Assembly: GCA_031296935.1 (NCBI GenBank)
Contig: JAVDPD010000004.1
Span: forward strand, 124,001-188,000
From: Cerasicoccus maritimus
GTDB lineage: Bacteria; Verrucomicrobiota; Verrucomicrobiia; Opitutales; Cerasicoccaceae
Length of the DNA: 64,000 nt
Direction of reading: 5' to 3'
The position numbers were made by a program, and so were the translations under genes. How positions within the stretch are numbered: the stretch's first letter is position 1; each line of letters starts with the position of its first letter. Of this stretch, positions 8,831 to 17,315 are shown in pieces. The notes beneath the pieces are model-generated. The model saw only the letters and a list, made by a program, of their open reading frames with translations. It was not told the origin of the DNA and did not search any database.

Positions 8831-9508
8831 ATGAGTTTCAAGCCCGCAGCATTGTCCGATCAGCTCTACGCCGAGCTCAAGCGTCGCATTCTCCATTGTG
8901 AGCTGCCGCCGGGCGCCCGCCTGATCGAGAAAACGCTCTGCGAGGAGCTGGAGGTGTCACGGACGTCTTTGCGCGAAGCGCTCAACCGCCTGTCCGGTGA
9001 GCGTTTGGTGATTTTAAAGACCAACTGCGGCTTCAGCGTTGCGCCGCTGACCGAGGAGTCGTTCCGCAATATTTGCGAGCTGCGCCGCGTGCTGGAAAGC
9101 CAGGCCGCCGCGCTGGCCGCTGAGCGTGCCACCGCCCAGGACATCGAGGACATGCGTCGCGCGGCGACGGTCCCCGTCGAGCTGGACGACCCCGATGGCG
9201 GCCGCATTTACTGCGAGGCCAACCGCGCGTTTCATGCGTCCGTCGCAGCGAGCATTGACAACCTCTTGCTCGAAGAGGCGATCCTGTCGGCCCTCGATAA
9301 GGACCAGCAACCGCTCTACTACGGCATTGATTTGGGCGTGTGCACGAGCCCGGCCGAAGTCACCGCCGAGCACCTCGCGATTGTCGACGCCATTGCCGCG
9401 CGCGATGCCGACCGCGCGCGCCAGCTTATGTGGAACCACATCGGCAACAAGGAAGACCGCATCCTCGACGCGCTCCGCAGTGGGCGCACCCAAATGGTTG
9501 GTGTGTAA
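8831..9508 (+). CDS. GntR family transcriptional regulator, FadR subfamily (FCD domain)
   Basis: A 225-residue regulator. Residues 1-75 form the GntR winged helix (QLYAELKRRILHCELPPGARLIE, then VSRTSLREALNRLSGERLV); residues 80-215 are an all-helical FCD ligand-binding domain. The metal-binding residues of FCD proteins are visible as NRAFH, AEHLAI and WNHI. FCD regulators sense small organic acids or fatty acyl-CoA and generally repress neighbouring metabolic genes. A matching operator lies in the gcvP/orf promoter region about 550 bases upstream, so control of glycine cleavage and self-control are plausible inferences. Confidence 0.9.
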   Translation: MSFKPAALSDQLYAELKRRILHCELPPGARLIEKTLCEELEVSRTSLREALNRLSGERLVILKTNCGFSVAPLTEESFRNICELRRVLESQAAALAAERATAQDIEDMRRAATVPVELDDPDGGRIYCEANRAFHASVAASIDNLLLEEAILSALDKDQQPLYYGIDLGVCTSPAEVTAEHLAIVDAIAARDADRARQLMWNHIGNKEDRILDALRSGRTQMVGV

Positions 9509-9556
9509 TTTTATCACAGCTTGACGGCGGTAAGGATTCTGCTTGAGTTTGATGCT

Positions 9557-9740
9557 ATGCTACATGTTCGCCGCGACTAGGTAACGCTCGCGCAAGCCGA
9601 CGTGGATGCGCTCTTCGATGAGCTTGCCAATGACCGTGATTCCTACGTGGGCACCTTGGAAGCTTTGCGATACAAAGCAACTGCGTGCAGCGTTGGCTTC
9701 CTATGATCCTCGTAATGCGTTGGTAGACTTGCTCCGGTAG
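9557..9740 (+). pseudogene. Small decayed coding fragment
   Basis: An ATG at 9557 reads MLHVRRD and meets TAG at 9578-9580; the same frame then continues VTLAQADVDALFDELANDRD...LEALRYK, and after one frame slip near 9680 reads LRAALASYDPRNALVDLLR to a stop at 9738. The residue choice in both pieces is protein-like (amphipathic helices), suggesting one small helical protein broken by a nonsense and a frameshift mutation. Family not recognised. Confidence 0.35.
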
Positions 9741-10820
9741 TTAATCGGCCGCACGATATTTGCGGAGGATGGCGTCCCACGCGGGCGTTTGGATGAACTC
9801 GAGCATCGCGATGTCGAATTCTCGGAGGTGCTCGCTGTCCATTGGCATAGCCAAGGCGAGGTAGCTCGGGTTAAACTTGTTGTGCAGCACGTCAATCTGG
9901 CCAGCGAAGTCTTTAGCTGCCCAGTAATTGATGATTGCATGGTCGTTGACGAAGGCGCCGACGGTGTTGTCGGACACTGCTTGCAGGCCGTCGTGAACGC
10001 TGGTGAAATAAGTTGGGTGGATGCCGATGGACTTCAGATAACCGTCGGACACCGAGTCTTGTATTACGCCGACTTGCACCTTGCGCAGATCGTCCATACC
10101 TTTGACTCGCGGTGAAAGTGAGCCGACGGTGAGCGCGGTGGCGATTGCGCCGGTGAGGCCGGATATGATGATGATCGACGTGAACATCCACACGAGCCCA
10201 ACCACGCGGCCGCCCAGCGTGTTGGGCGATTTATCGCCGTAGCCGACGGTGGTCATCGTGACGGCGGACCACCAGAACGCCGCGCCAAGCCCATGCAAAT
10301 GACTGCCGCCAAACTGCTCCGGGTTACGTTTATGTTCAAATATCCACACGAGGAAACCCGCGATGAGGAGCACGAGGATCAGCGTAAATAGCGCCTGCAA
10401 AAACGTAGCCGTAAACATTTGGCTGAAGAGCTGGAGCCACGCATTTTTGTGTTTGTAAGAGGTCGCAATCCCCAGGGATGCGCCGTAGTAGGTGTGGGTA
10501 AAGTCGATGACTTTGGCACGGTCAGCGGTGACGGAAATTGCAGAGGCGGCGAGGTCAGCCTTGCCTGCTTCCAGGATTTTCAGGGAGGCTTCCAGTTCAT
10601 TTTCGACATAGGTGTAGTCGTAGCCCAGTTTATCTGCAATGGCCTCCCACAGTTCGATGGTGATGCCGGCCCATTGGCCTTCTTCGTCCTTGAACGCGAA
10701 GGGCGGCGCTTCGGAGGTGGCGATTGTGAGCTTTTGCTTGTCGGGCGCTGTGTCAGTTTGTGCGGGCAAGTTGCATACTCCTGCGATGATCAGGCAAACG
10801 GTTAACAATATGTATCGCAT
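9741..10820 (-). CDS. GluR0-like prokaryotic glutamate receptor / potassium channel
   Basis: A 359-residue ligand-gated channel. After a signal peptide (MRYILLTVCLIIAGVCNLPA) comes ligand-binding lobe S1 (residues about 30-118, with the ligand Arg in SVTADRAKVIDFT), a first membrane helix (about 139-161), a pore loop with the potassium filter TTVGYGD at 190-196, a second membrane helix (about 205-230) and lobe S2 (240-355, GVIQDSVSDGY, FVNDHAIINYW). This split binding-protein arrangement around a K+-channel pore is that of the cyanobacterial channel GluR0. The ligand is presumably an amino acid. It stands alone between a decayed fragment and a divergent metal transporter. Confidence 0.9.
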   Translation of the reverse strand: MRYILLTVCLIIAGVCNLPAQTDTAPDKQKLTIATSEAPPFAFKDEEGQWAGITIELWEAIADKLGYDYTYVENELEASLKILEAGKADLAASAISVTADRAKVIDFTHTYYGASLGIATSYKHKNAWLQLFSQMFTATFLQALFTLILVLLIAGFLVWIFEHKRNPEQFGGSHLHGLGAAFWWSAVTMTTVGYGDKSPNTLGGRVVGLVWMFTSIIIISGLTGAIATALTVGSLSPRVKGMDDLRKVQVGVIQDSVSDGYLKSIGIHPTYFTSVHDGLQAVSDNTVGAFVNDHAIINYWAAKDFAGQIDVLHNKFNPSYLALAMPMDSEHLREFDIAMLEFIQTPAWDAILRKYRAAD

Positions 10821-10928
10821 GACAAGTAATCAGTTTGTGTTGAGCGGCGCGAAGTTCAATGCAAATACTTGACGCACCGCTCAATCGTGCTTGCCAGATT
10901 TGGGCGCGAGCAAAGAATAGGCAGTATC

Positions 10929-11618
10929 ATGCCCGCGCCCGAACATCACCGCTCTGAACGCATTGGCTGGCTGAGGGCTGCGGTCCTCGGCGCGAACGAT
11001 GGCATTGTGTCGACGGCGAGTATCGTGGTGGGCGTGGCTTCGGCGGGCAGCTCAAGTGAGGCAATTCTCATTGCCGGCATGGCGGCGATGGTGGCGGGCG
11101 CGATGTCGATGGCGGCCGGCGAATATGTTTCGGTCTTTTCGCAGGCGGACACCGAGCAGGCCGACCTCGAGTTGGAAAAGCGCGAGCTGGCCATCCACCC
11201 GGCCGACGAAATGCAGGAGCTCGCGGAGATTTATGAAAAGCGCGGGCTCGATAAAGACCTTGCGATGAAAGTTGCCCGTCAGCTGATGGCCAAAGACGCC
11301 CTCGGCGCGCATGCGCGGGACGAGCTGGGCATCACGGATATTGTGACCGCGCGGCCCTTGCAGGCGGCAATGTCTTCGGCGGCGGCGTTCGCGGCTGGCG
11401 CAATGGCGCCGCTGGCCACGGCGTTTTTTGCCGAGGGCCAGGCGCTGATCTGGATCGTCTCCATCGTGTCGCTGATCAGCCTCGCGCTGCTGGGAGGCAT
11501 CGCGGCGAAAGCTGGCGGCGCGCCAGTAGTGCGCGCAGCAATCCGCGTAACGTTTTGGGGCGCCTTGGCGATGATCGTGACCGGAGTCGTCGGCCACTTC
11601 TTCGGCGTCAGTGGGTAG
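10929..11618 (+). CDS. VIT1/CCC1 family metal (Fe2+/Mn2+) transporter
   Basis: A 229-residue five-helix membrane protein of the VIT1/CCC1 family. The first helix carries the family motif LGANDGIVSTASIVVGVASAG, followed by MAAMVAGAMSMAAGEYVSVFSQ with the conserved Met/Glu region. A charged cytosolic insert rich in Glu (residues about 85-135, QADLELEKRELAIHP) corresponds to the metal-binding domain. The last three helices follow. ATG 10929 is preferred over an in-frame ATG 20 codons upstream because family members begin shortly before the ERIGWLRAAVLGAND segment. It overlaps the 3' end of the convergent ABC transporter by 11 bases. Iron or manganese specificity cannot be decided. Confidence 0.9.
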   Translation: MPAPEHHRSERIGWLRAAVLGANDGIVSTASIVVGVASAGSSSEAILIAGMAAMVAGAMSMAAGEYVSVFSQADTEQADLELEKRELAIHPADEMQELAEIYEKRGLDKDLAMKVARQLMAKDALGAHARDELGITDIVTARPLQAAMSSAAAFAAGAMAPLATAFFAEGQALIWIVSIVSLISLALLGGIAAKAGGAPVVRAAIRVTFWGALAMIVTGVVGHFFGVSG

Positions 11619-13359
11619 AGCCTTGCAAAGATAAGAGGTCGGCGAAAGCGCCGCCTTCCTTGCGAGCAAGCTCGTCGTAGGTGCCCGTTTCGATGACGCG
11701 GCCGTGGTTGAGCACGATGATTTTGTCTGCCTTGCGAACGGTGCTCAGGCGGTGGGCAATGGTGATCGTGGTGCGGTTTCTCGCCACGCGCTCGAGGGCT
11801 TCCTGCACGATGTGCTCGCTCTCGTTGTCGAGTGCGCTGGTAGCCTCGTCGAGAATCAGCAGCACGGGATCGCGCAGCACGGCACGGGCAATCGCGATGC
11901 GCTGACGTTGGCCGCCGGAGAGCGCGACGCCACGTTCGCCGACCTTGGTTTCGAGGCCGTGCGGCATTTCCTGAATGAAGTCCCAGGCGTTGGCGACCTT
12001 GGCCGCGTGGATGACTTCCTCGTGCGTCGCGCTCGGTTTGGCGAAGCGAAGGTTGTCCGCTACGGAGCCGGAGATGAGCAAGTTGTCCTGCATGACGATC
12101 GCGCAGTGGCGGCGGAACCAGCGCATGGCGAGGTCTTCCTGTTGGACGCCGTCGATGCGAATCTCGCCTTCGGTTGGCGGGTAGAGGCCGAGGATCAGGT
12201 TGATCATCGTGCTCTTGCCGGAGCCGCTGGAGCCGACAAAGGCAATGTGCTCGCCGGGCTTGATAGCGAGGTTCATGCCCGTGATGGCATACCTCTCGGC
12301 GCTGTCGTATTTGAAGGAAACGTTGTTGAGCTCGATGCGGGCGTTGAGCGGATTTGGCTTCGCGCGGCCGGTCCATTTTTCCACGTAGCCGGAGTCGACG
12401 AGTTCCTTTATCGAGCGGAAGGCTTCCTGCCCCTGCATGTACTGCAGGTTAAACTGCGCTAGGATTTGCGCAGGCGCCAAAATGACGGGTAGCGAGCCGA
12501 CCATCGCCACGAGCGCGCCAAGCGTCAGCTGGTCGTGCAGCACGAGGATCGAACCCAGCGCGACAGCCAGGATTTCGATGCAGGCAAACATGGAAAACAC
12601 CACCCAGCCAAAGGTCTGGTTGAGCTCCATTTGCGTGCGGCGGCGGTCGGCGTAGGTGCCGCTGATCGAGCCCATGTTTTCCTCGACCGGCTTTTCCTGG
12701 CCGAAGCCGCGGACGAGGCGGATGGCCGAAATGAATTCACTGGCGTGCCCGGTGAGCTTCTCCCGCGCACGGCGGACGCGCTCGTTGGACAAGCGCAGGC
12801 GCTTCATGAAAACCATCCGCGTGACGACTACTGGCGGTAGCGCAATCGAGATGAAGAGCAGTAGCCACGGGTTGATGATTGCCAGCGCGGTAATGAGTAG
12901 GGCGGAGCGGAACAGCTCGGGGATGACCATGGAGACCATCGGCACGAGCGCCATTTCCACGTTCTGTGTATCGAAGGCGTATTTGGAGAGTAGGCGGCCC
13001 GTCTGGGTGCTATCGAGGAAGCCAAAATGCATCCATTGCAGCTTGGCAAAGATGCGGCCTCGCATGGCATTGGTCAGCGCCTGGGAGTTGTTCGACAGCT
13101 GGCTGACCGCCTTGATCATCGAGAAAATATGCAGGCAGAGCAGGCAGAGTGAGACGCTGGCCAGCTGTAGGCAGAGCGAGAGGTCTTTGCCGCCGAGTCC
13201 CTTGTCGATCACTTGCTGCGTGATGAGCGGGAACGGTACAACGGCGATCACGCTCATGATTCTCCAGAAGAGATAATGTTTAAATATCCCTCGGCTTTTC
13301 CACATCAGCTCACGCAGATCGCGAGCGTCAAACGGGTTAGATAGGTCGAATTTGCTCAT
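11608..13359 (-). CDS. ABC exporter half-transporter (MsbA/multidrug type)
   Basis: A 583-residue fused permease-ATPase that should act as a homodimer. The N-terminal 310 residues hold six membrane helices (LFWRIMSVIAVVPFPLITQQVID; ICLLCLHIFSMI region); the C-terminal nucleotide-binding domain shows Walker A GSSGSGKST, Q-loop, signature LSGGQRQRIAIARA and Walker B LLILDEATSALD followed by the H-loop in IAHRLSTV. The type is that of lipid and drug exporters (MsbA, BmrA). No partner half-transporter is adjacent, in line with a homodimer. Start ATG at 13359 gives MSKFDLSNPFDARDLRELM. Substrate unknown. Confidence 0.92.
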   Translation of the reverse strand: MSKFDLSNPFDARDLRELMWKSRGIFKHYLFWRIMSVIAVVPFPLITQQVIDKGLGGKDLSLCLQLASVSLCLLCLHIFSMIKAVSQLSNNSQALTNAMRGRIFAKLQWMHFGFLDSTQTGRLLSKYAFDTQNVEMALVPMVSMVIPELFRSALLITALAIINPWLLLFISIALPPVVVTRMVFMKRLRLSNERVRRAREKLTGHASEFISAIRLVRGFGQEKPVEENMGSISGTYADRRRTQMELNQTFGWVVFSMFACIEILAVALGSILVLHDQLTLGALVAMVGSLPVILAPAQILAQFNLQYMQGQEAFRSIKELVDSGYVEKWTGRAKPNPLNARIELNNVSFKYDSAERYAITGMNLAIKPGEHIAFVGSSGSGKSTMINLILGLYPPTEGEIRIDGVQQEDLAMRWFRRHCAIVMQDNLLISGSVADNLRFAKPSATHEEVIHAAKVANAWDFIQEMPHGLETKVGERGVALSGGQRQRIAIARAVLRDPVLLILDEATSALDNESEHIVQEALERVARNRTTITIAHRLSTVRKADKIIVLNHGRVIETGTYDELARKEGGAFADLLSLQGSTH

Positions 13360-13545
13360 GAATAATGCGAATCAAACTGCGATCCGCGTAACGGTTGCTG
13401 CACCGTATCTACTAAAATGCCGCCATTAAAATGTAATTGGCAAGTTCCTTTGTGCGCTTTTTTCGTGAAACAAGTTGCTCTGCTAGCGTGCATTTAGGCT
13501 AGTCATGTGGCGTGGCACTCTGTTGAACTGCCTGCTTCCAAAATC

Positions 13546-15528
13546 ATGATCACCCTGAGAGACATCCAGCTGCGCTTCGGCGCGCGTCCCATCTTTGGCG
13601 GCGTTACGGGCACCATCACGGCCCGCGACCGCATCGGCCTGGTGGGGAGCAACGGCATGGGCAAGTCCACGCTGATCCGGGTGCTCATGAACGAGCAGGA
13701 GTTCGATGGCGGCGCCGTTGAAAAGGCGAGCTACGTCACTCTCGGCCACCTGCCGCAGGATGGACTTGCCGTCAAAGGCCGCCCCTTGCGCGATGAAGCG
13801 ATGACCGCGTTTGAAGACGTGCTGGACATCCAGCGCAAGGTCGACGAAGCCAGCGCACGCCTGCAAGAGCTGGACCCGAATACCGAAGAATACGCCGAGA
13901 CCCTGGAAGTGATCGGCGCGCTGGAGCACCATTTGCAGGACGCCGAGGCGCACAAGCTGCCGTCCCGCGTGGAGCGCGTGTTGCTGGGCCTGGGCTTTGA
14001 AATGAGCGACCTCGAGCGCGACTGCGGCGAGTTTTCCGGCGGCTGGCAAATGCGCATTGCGATGGCCAAGCTGCTGCTGCGCGAGCCGTCGCTGCTGCTG
14101 CTCGACGAGCCGACGAACCATCTGGACCTCGATTCGCTGACCTGGCTCGAGCAATACCTGAAGGGCTACGAAGGCGCGCTGATCATCGTTTCCCACGACC
14201 GCGCGTTCCTCGACGGACTGACCACGCGCACCTGGGCGCTGAGCAAGGCCCGGCTGGAAAACTACAACGGCAACTACTCCTTTTTTGAGAAAGAAAGCGT
14301 GCAGCGCCGCGAGGCCCTGAAGCGCTCTGCCGAGAATCAGCAAAAGCAAATTGCCGAGACTGAGCGCTTCATCGAGCGTTTTCGCGCCAAGAACACCAAG
14401 GCCACGCAGGTGCAAAGCCGCATCAAGGCCTTGGAGAAAATCGAGCGCATCGAGATCGAAGACGAGGAGGCGAGCGTGGCCTTCAGCCTGCCGCCGGCGC
14501 CGCATTGTGGGCAGGTCGTGCTGGAGCTCTCGGGCGTCGAGAAGCGCTACGGCGACCTCGAAATTTACCGCAACCTCGACCTCAAGATCGAGCGCGGCGA
14601 GCGCATTGCGATCGTTGGCCGCAACGGCGCCGGTAAGTCCACGCTGGCGCGCATCCTGGCCGGTGTAGAGCCAATTCAGGCCGGCGAACGCGAGGTCGGC
14701 TACCAGGTGCAGGTGGCGTATTTCGCGCAGCATCAGGCCGAGGAACTCGACCCGATGCAGGACGCGTTGTCCATTGCCGAGGCCGCCGCGCCGCAGGGGC
14801 AGGGCCGCCGCGCGCGGACGTTGCTCGGCGCATTTCTCTTCACCGGCGACGATGTTTTCAAGAAGGTCAAGGTGCTCAGCGGCGGCGAAAAGAACCGCCT
14901 CGCGCTGGCGAAAATGCTGCTCCAGCCCTTCAATTGCCTCATCCTCGACGAGCCGACGAACCACCTCGACATGCGCTCGAAGGAGGTGCTCCAGCAGGCG
15001 CTCCGGGAGTTTAACGGCACGCTGATCATCGTCTCGCACGACCGCTCGTTCCTCGATCCGCTGGCCGAGAAAACGCTGGAGATCAGCCGCGACGGCGCCC
15101 GGATGTTTGCGGGCAACATCAGCTACTATTTGGAAAAGGTCGCCGCCGAGCGCGAGGCCGAGCAAGCCGTCGCCGCCCAAAACAAATACGCCGCCGGTGC
15201 CGCATCCAACAACCCTGGTCAACTTTCGAACTTACGCACTTCCGAACCTTCGAACCTCTCTCCCAAAGAGCGTCGCCAGCTCGTGGCCGAGCGCAACCGC
15301 CAGCTCGCGCCGCTCAAGAAAAAGTGCGATAAGCTCGAAGCCGACATTGCGACGATGGAGGAAGAATACAGCGAGCTGGAGACGGCGATGATGGACCCCG
15401 CGTTCTTCAAGCAAGGCGCCGAGACCAAGGAAAAGATGGACCGCTACGAGTCCCTCAAGCGTAACATCGAGCGCGCCTACGCCGACTGGGAATCCGCCCA
15501 AGAAAAGATCGCCGGCTTGGAAAGCTAG
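13546..15528 (+). CDS. ABC-F family ATPase (Uup/YdiF type)
   Basis: A 660-residue soluble protein with two ABC domains and no membrane segment, of the ABC-F family that acts on ribosomes. Domain 1: Walker A GLVGSNGMGKSTL, signature FSGGWQMRIAMAKLL, Walker B LLLLDEPTNHLDLDS. The linker is a charged helical pair (EKESVQRREALKRSAENQQKQ). Domain 2: IVGRNGAGKSTL, LSGGEKNRLALAKML, LILDEPTNHLDM. A C-terminal coiled coil (about 580-660) resembles the Uup/YdiF extension. Residues about 559-572 are low-complexity and encoded by an 8-base tandem repeat (15221-15252). Start 13546 (MITLRDIQLRFG) is chosen over an upstream GTG because family members begin there. Confidence 0.94.
   Translation: MITLRDIQLRFGARPIFGGVTGTITARDRIGLVGSNGMGKSTLIRVLMNEQEFDGGAVEKASYVTLGHLPQDGLAVKGRPLRDEAMTAFEDVLDIQRKVDEASARLQELDPNTEEYAETLEVIGALEHHLQDAEAHKLPSRVERVLLGLGFEMSDLERDCGEFSGGWQMRIAMAKLLLREPSLLLLDEPTNHLDLDSLTWLEQYLKGYEGALIIVSHDRAFLDGLTTRTWALSKARLENYNGNYSFFEKESVQRREALKRSAENQQKQIAETERFIERFRAKNTKATQVQSRIKALEKIERIEIEDEEASVAFSLPPAPHCGQVVLELSGVEKRYGDLEIYRNLDLKIERGERIAIVGRNGAGKSTLARILAGVEPIQAGEREVGYQVQVAYFAQHQAEELDPMQDALSIAEAAAPQGQGRRARTLLGAFLFTGDDVFKKVKVLSGGEKNRLALAKMLLQPFNCLILDEPTNHLDMRSKEVLQQALREFNGTLIIVSHDRSFLDPLAEKTLEISRDGARMFAGNISYYLEKVAAEREAEQAVAAQNKYAAGAASNNPGQLSNLRTSEPSNLSPKERRQLVAERNRQLAPLKKKCDKLEADIATMEEEYSELETAMMDPAFFKQGAETKEKMDRYESLKRNIERAYADWESAQEKIAGLES
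15221..15252. repeat. Octamer tandem tract inside the ABC-F gene
   Basis: Four consecutive 8-base units, AACTTTCG, AACTTACG, CACTTCCG and AACCTTCG, followed by the related AACCTCTC, lie in frame in the linker before the C-terminal coiled coil. They encode a Ser/Asn/Leu/Thr-rich segment (SNLRTSEPSNL) unlike the charged sequence on both sides. Confidence 0.75.
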
Positions 15529-15538
15529 GCCTCACCCA

Positions 15539-15960
15539 ACGCGAGCTGACATCCTTACGTCCAGTTGGCAAAGGTAGCGCTTTGAAAATACCGGACTTCA
15601 AGCGGAAGAAGCTGGACCACAGCCCAACATCAGACGCCTGGAACACTTCACCCTTGAAAGAGATTTTCTCCGGCGCATTTGCCATCTTTGGCAGCTTTTC
15701 CTTACGCACAATATGACCGGCCACAAACGCATAGCCTCGGCGCGCTGGGCCTCCAGCTGTTCGATTTCCTCCTGAATTTCTTCGGTGCGAGCTTCTAACC
15801 GTTCAATGAAATCGCGTGTGCTCTCAAGCTCGCGGATCAATTCGTCACGGCGCTTGCTACGATCCGTATCGTTTTCTAGGCGGGCTCTGGCGTCATCTAT
15901 GATCATAGTCCCGGACAGAGGCAACTCGTCAGCATCAAGATTGCCTGCTGACACCATCAA
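15539..15960 (-). pseudogene. Decayed coiled-coil protein gene
   Basis: Read on the minus strand, 15960 down to about 15740 encodes a hydrophilic, strongly helical protein (DRSKRRDELIRELESTRDF, EEIQEEIEQLEAQRAEA). The frame then breaks and continues in another frame as RGYAFVAGHIVRKEKLPKMA...KISFKGEVFQASDVGLWSSFF down to about 15560, where it runs into the end of the ABC-F gene without a stop of its own. Both halves look protein-like and probably belong to one gene broken by a frameshift. Its 5' side abuts an IS630 remnant, its 3' side the ABC-F gene; both ends seem to have been lost. Family not recognised. Confidence 0.5.
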
Positions 15961-15969
15961 CTTCAGGGC

Positions 15970-16176
15970 CTTGGTGCTTCATTGATCTACCTACCATCAT
16001 ATAGTCCGGACCTCAACCCCATCGAAAACGCATTCTCCAAACTCAAAAGTATGATCTGTCGCGCTGCGGCTAGAACTTTTGAGCAACTACTAGACGTCGT
16101 TGCGGAAGCTCTCGATAAACTAACCAGTAAGGATTGCTGGGCTTATTTTAAGCATGCAAAGTATCGGACTAATTAA
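15970..16176 (+). mobile_element. IS630-type transposase remnant (C-terminal DDE domain)
   Basis: The reading GASLIYLPSYSPDLNPIENAF, then SKLKSMICRAAARTFEQLLDV and YFKHAKYRTN to a stop, is the C-terminal end of an IS630/Tc1-mariner transposase; the Glu of the DDE triad lies in NPIEN. The N-terminal two thirds and any inverted repeats are missing, so the element is dead. It sits next to the decayed coiled-coil gene and opens the accessory zone that runs to about 20.9 kb. Confidence 0.85.
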
Positions 16177-16965
16177 AGTGCAAATGCTCTAATCTCACCA
16201 GAAGATGCTTCTGGCTGAGAAAACGATACGACTGTAGGCTTGCGCCTGTAGTGTTCGGCTTAATTTCAGCTTGGGTAGGTAGTCTGTATAGTTGATTGGA
16301 TTTTGTCTGGTCTCAGTGGTAATTGTATACGAGTTCTTTTTGGTTCTGGTCGATTTGCGTACGGGTGCGACCAACAAGTTGTTGGCGCGCAACTTCCCTT
16401 GGGTTGTTAAAGGTGTGCCTTGAGCAATGTGGGTAGCTCTTGAGCGGTGCACCATCCATTGATGAACATTTGGATGACTTGCACTACATTCCCTCGTCTT
16501 TGACGATGAACCTGAAAAGTCTGTTGCAGAGTAGCGAGCTCGCTGCAACCCTGATATGTAGGAGTCGTTCATGCATTGTCCCAGAGTGGAGAGATGTGGT
16601 TTGATATGAATATGACCCTTAGTTAGCTGATGATTTAAAATAGAATCAGCATTCTGTTCGACTGTCGCATCAGCACGAATTATAACCAAATGATACAGGC
16701 TTGCCAACACCTCAATGTAGCTATGTTCATTTTGGACTCAAGATAGTCGAGACGCTTTAGCATACCCGTGGCTTCGGCGGAGAAGAATCTAGCCCGCCAG
16801 CAAAGTATTTTACATGACTTGTGTGTTGCCTATAAGCTTGTTGGTGTTCGCGTATCGATGGACGATCCGGGGCGTTGATCTGCGCATTTCACGGCCGGAT
16901 TTTTTGCTAAAAAGATCGCTTGACACCTGTTTATGCACGTTGTTTCCTGTTGCGCTTCTGTACAT
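16177..16965. other. Gene-poor region, with an unconvincing minus-strand ORF
   Basis: About 790 bases of relatively AT-rich sequence. A 171-codon open frame on the minus strand (16195-16710) has no recognisable domain, an erratic residue mix and no ribosome binding site; I do not call it a gene. A perfect TTGACA at 16920-16925 lies about 40 bases before tRNA-Leu and could be its -35 box, with TTTCCT at 16943-16948 as a poor -10. Confidence 0.4.
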
Positions 16966-17050
16966 GCTCAGGTGGTGGAATTGGCAGACACGCTGTCTTC
17001 AGGCGGCAGTGCCGAAAGGCGTGCGGGTTCGACTCCCGCCCTGAGCACCA
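16966..17050 (+). tRNA. tRNA-Leu (CAG)
   Basis: An 85-base class II tRNA: acceptor GCTCAGG paired with CCTGAGC, D-arm with GGTGGAATTGGCAGAC, anticodon loop around CTTCAGG giving CAG, a long variable arm (GGCAGTGCCGAAAGGCGT region), T-arm GCGGGTTCGACTCCCGC and encoded CCA. Confidence 0.95.
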
Positions 17051-17158
17051 TTTCTATGCGGTTTAGCAAAGATTTGCCAATTACATCAGGCAAATGCTGC
17101 CACATTGAGTGAAAGCTCTATACGGCTTTCAGCTAACCAGGCTGGCTCGCTTATTATT

Positions 17159-17236
17159 GCCCAGGTGGTGGAATGGTAGACACTGGAGACTTAAAATCTC
17201 TTGCCCGTAAGGGTTCGAATCCCTTTCTGGGCACCA
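17159..17236 (+). tRNA. tRNA-Leu (TAA)
   Basis: A 78-base tRNA: acceptor GCCCAG paired with CTGGGC, D-arm GGTGGAATGGTAGACAC, anticodon loop CTTAAAA giving TAA, T-arm AAGGGTTCGAATCCCTT and encoded CCA. The variable arm is only about 8 bases, short for a class II tRNA-Leu. The accessory genes begin 80 bases downstream, so its 3' end is a natural candidate for an island attachment site, although I found no duplicated 3' end in the window. Confidence 0.9.
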
Positions 17237-17315
17237 TTTTAGGTTGCAGGGGGTTTATAGCACAATTTGTTCCCGCTCACAGTTACATTGGTTACTTGCC
17301 AAAACATAAAATGAC

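Noticed and set aside
13483..15222. A 579-codon open frame antisense to the ABC-F gene
   Set aside because: The ABC-F gene has all motifs of its family; the antisense frame has none and no plausible start.
16195..16710. A 171-codon minus-strand open frame before tRNA-Leu
   Set aside because: No domain, no ribosome binding site, odd residue composition; kept only as a remark on the gene-poor region.
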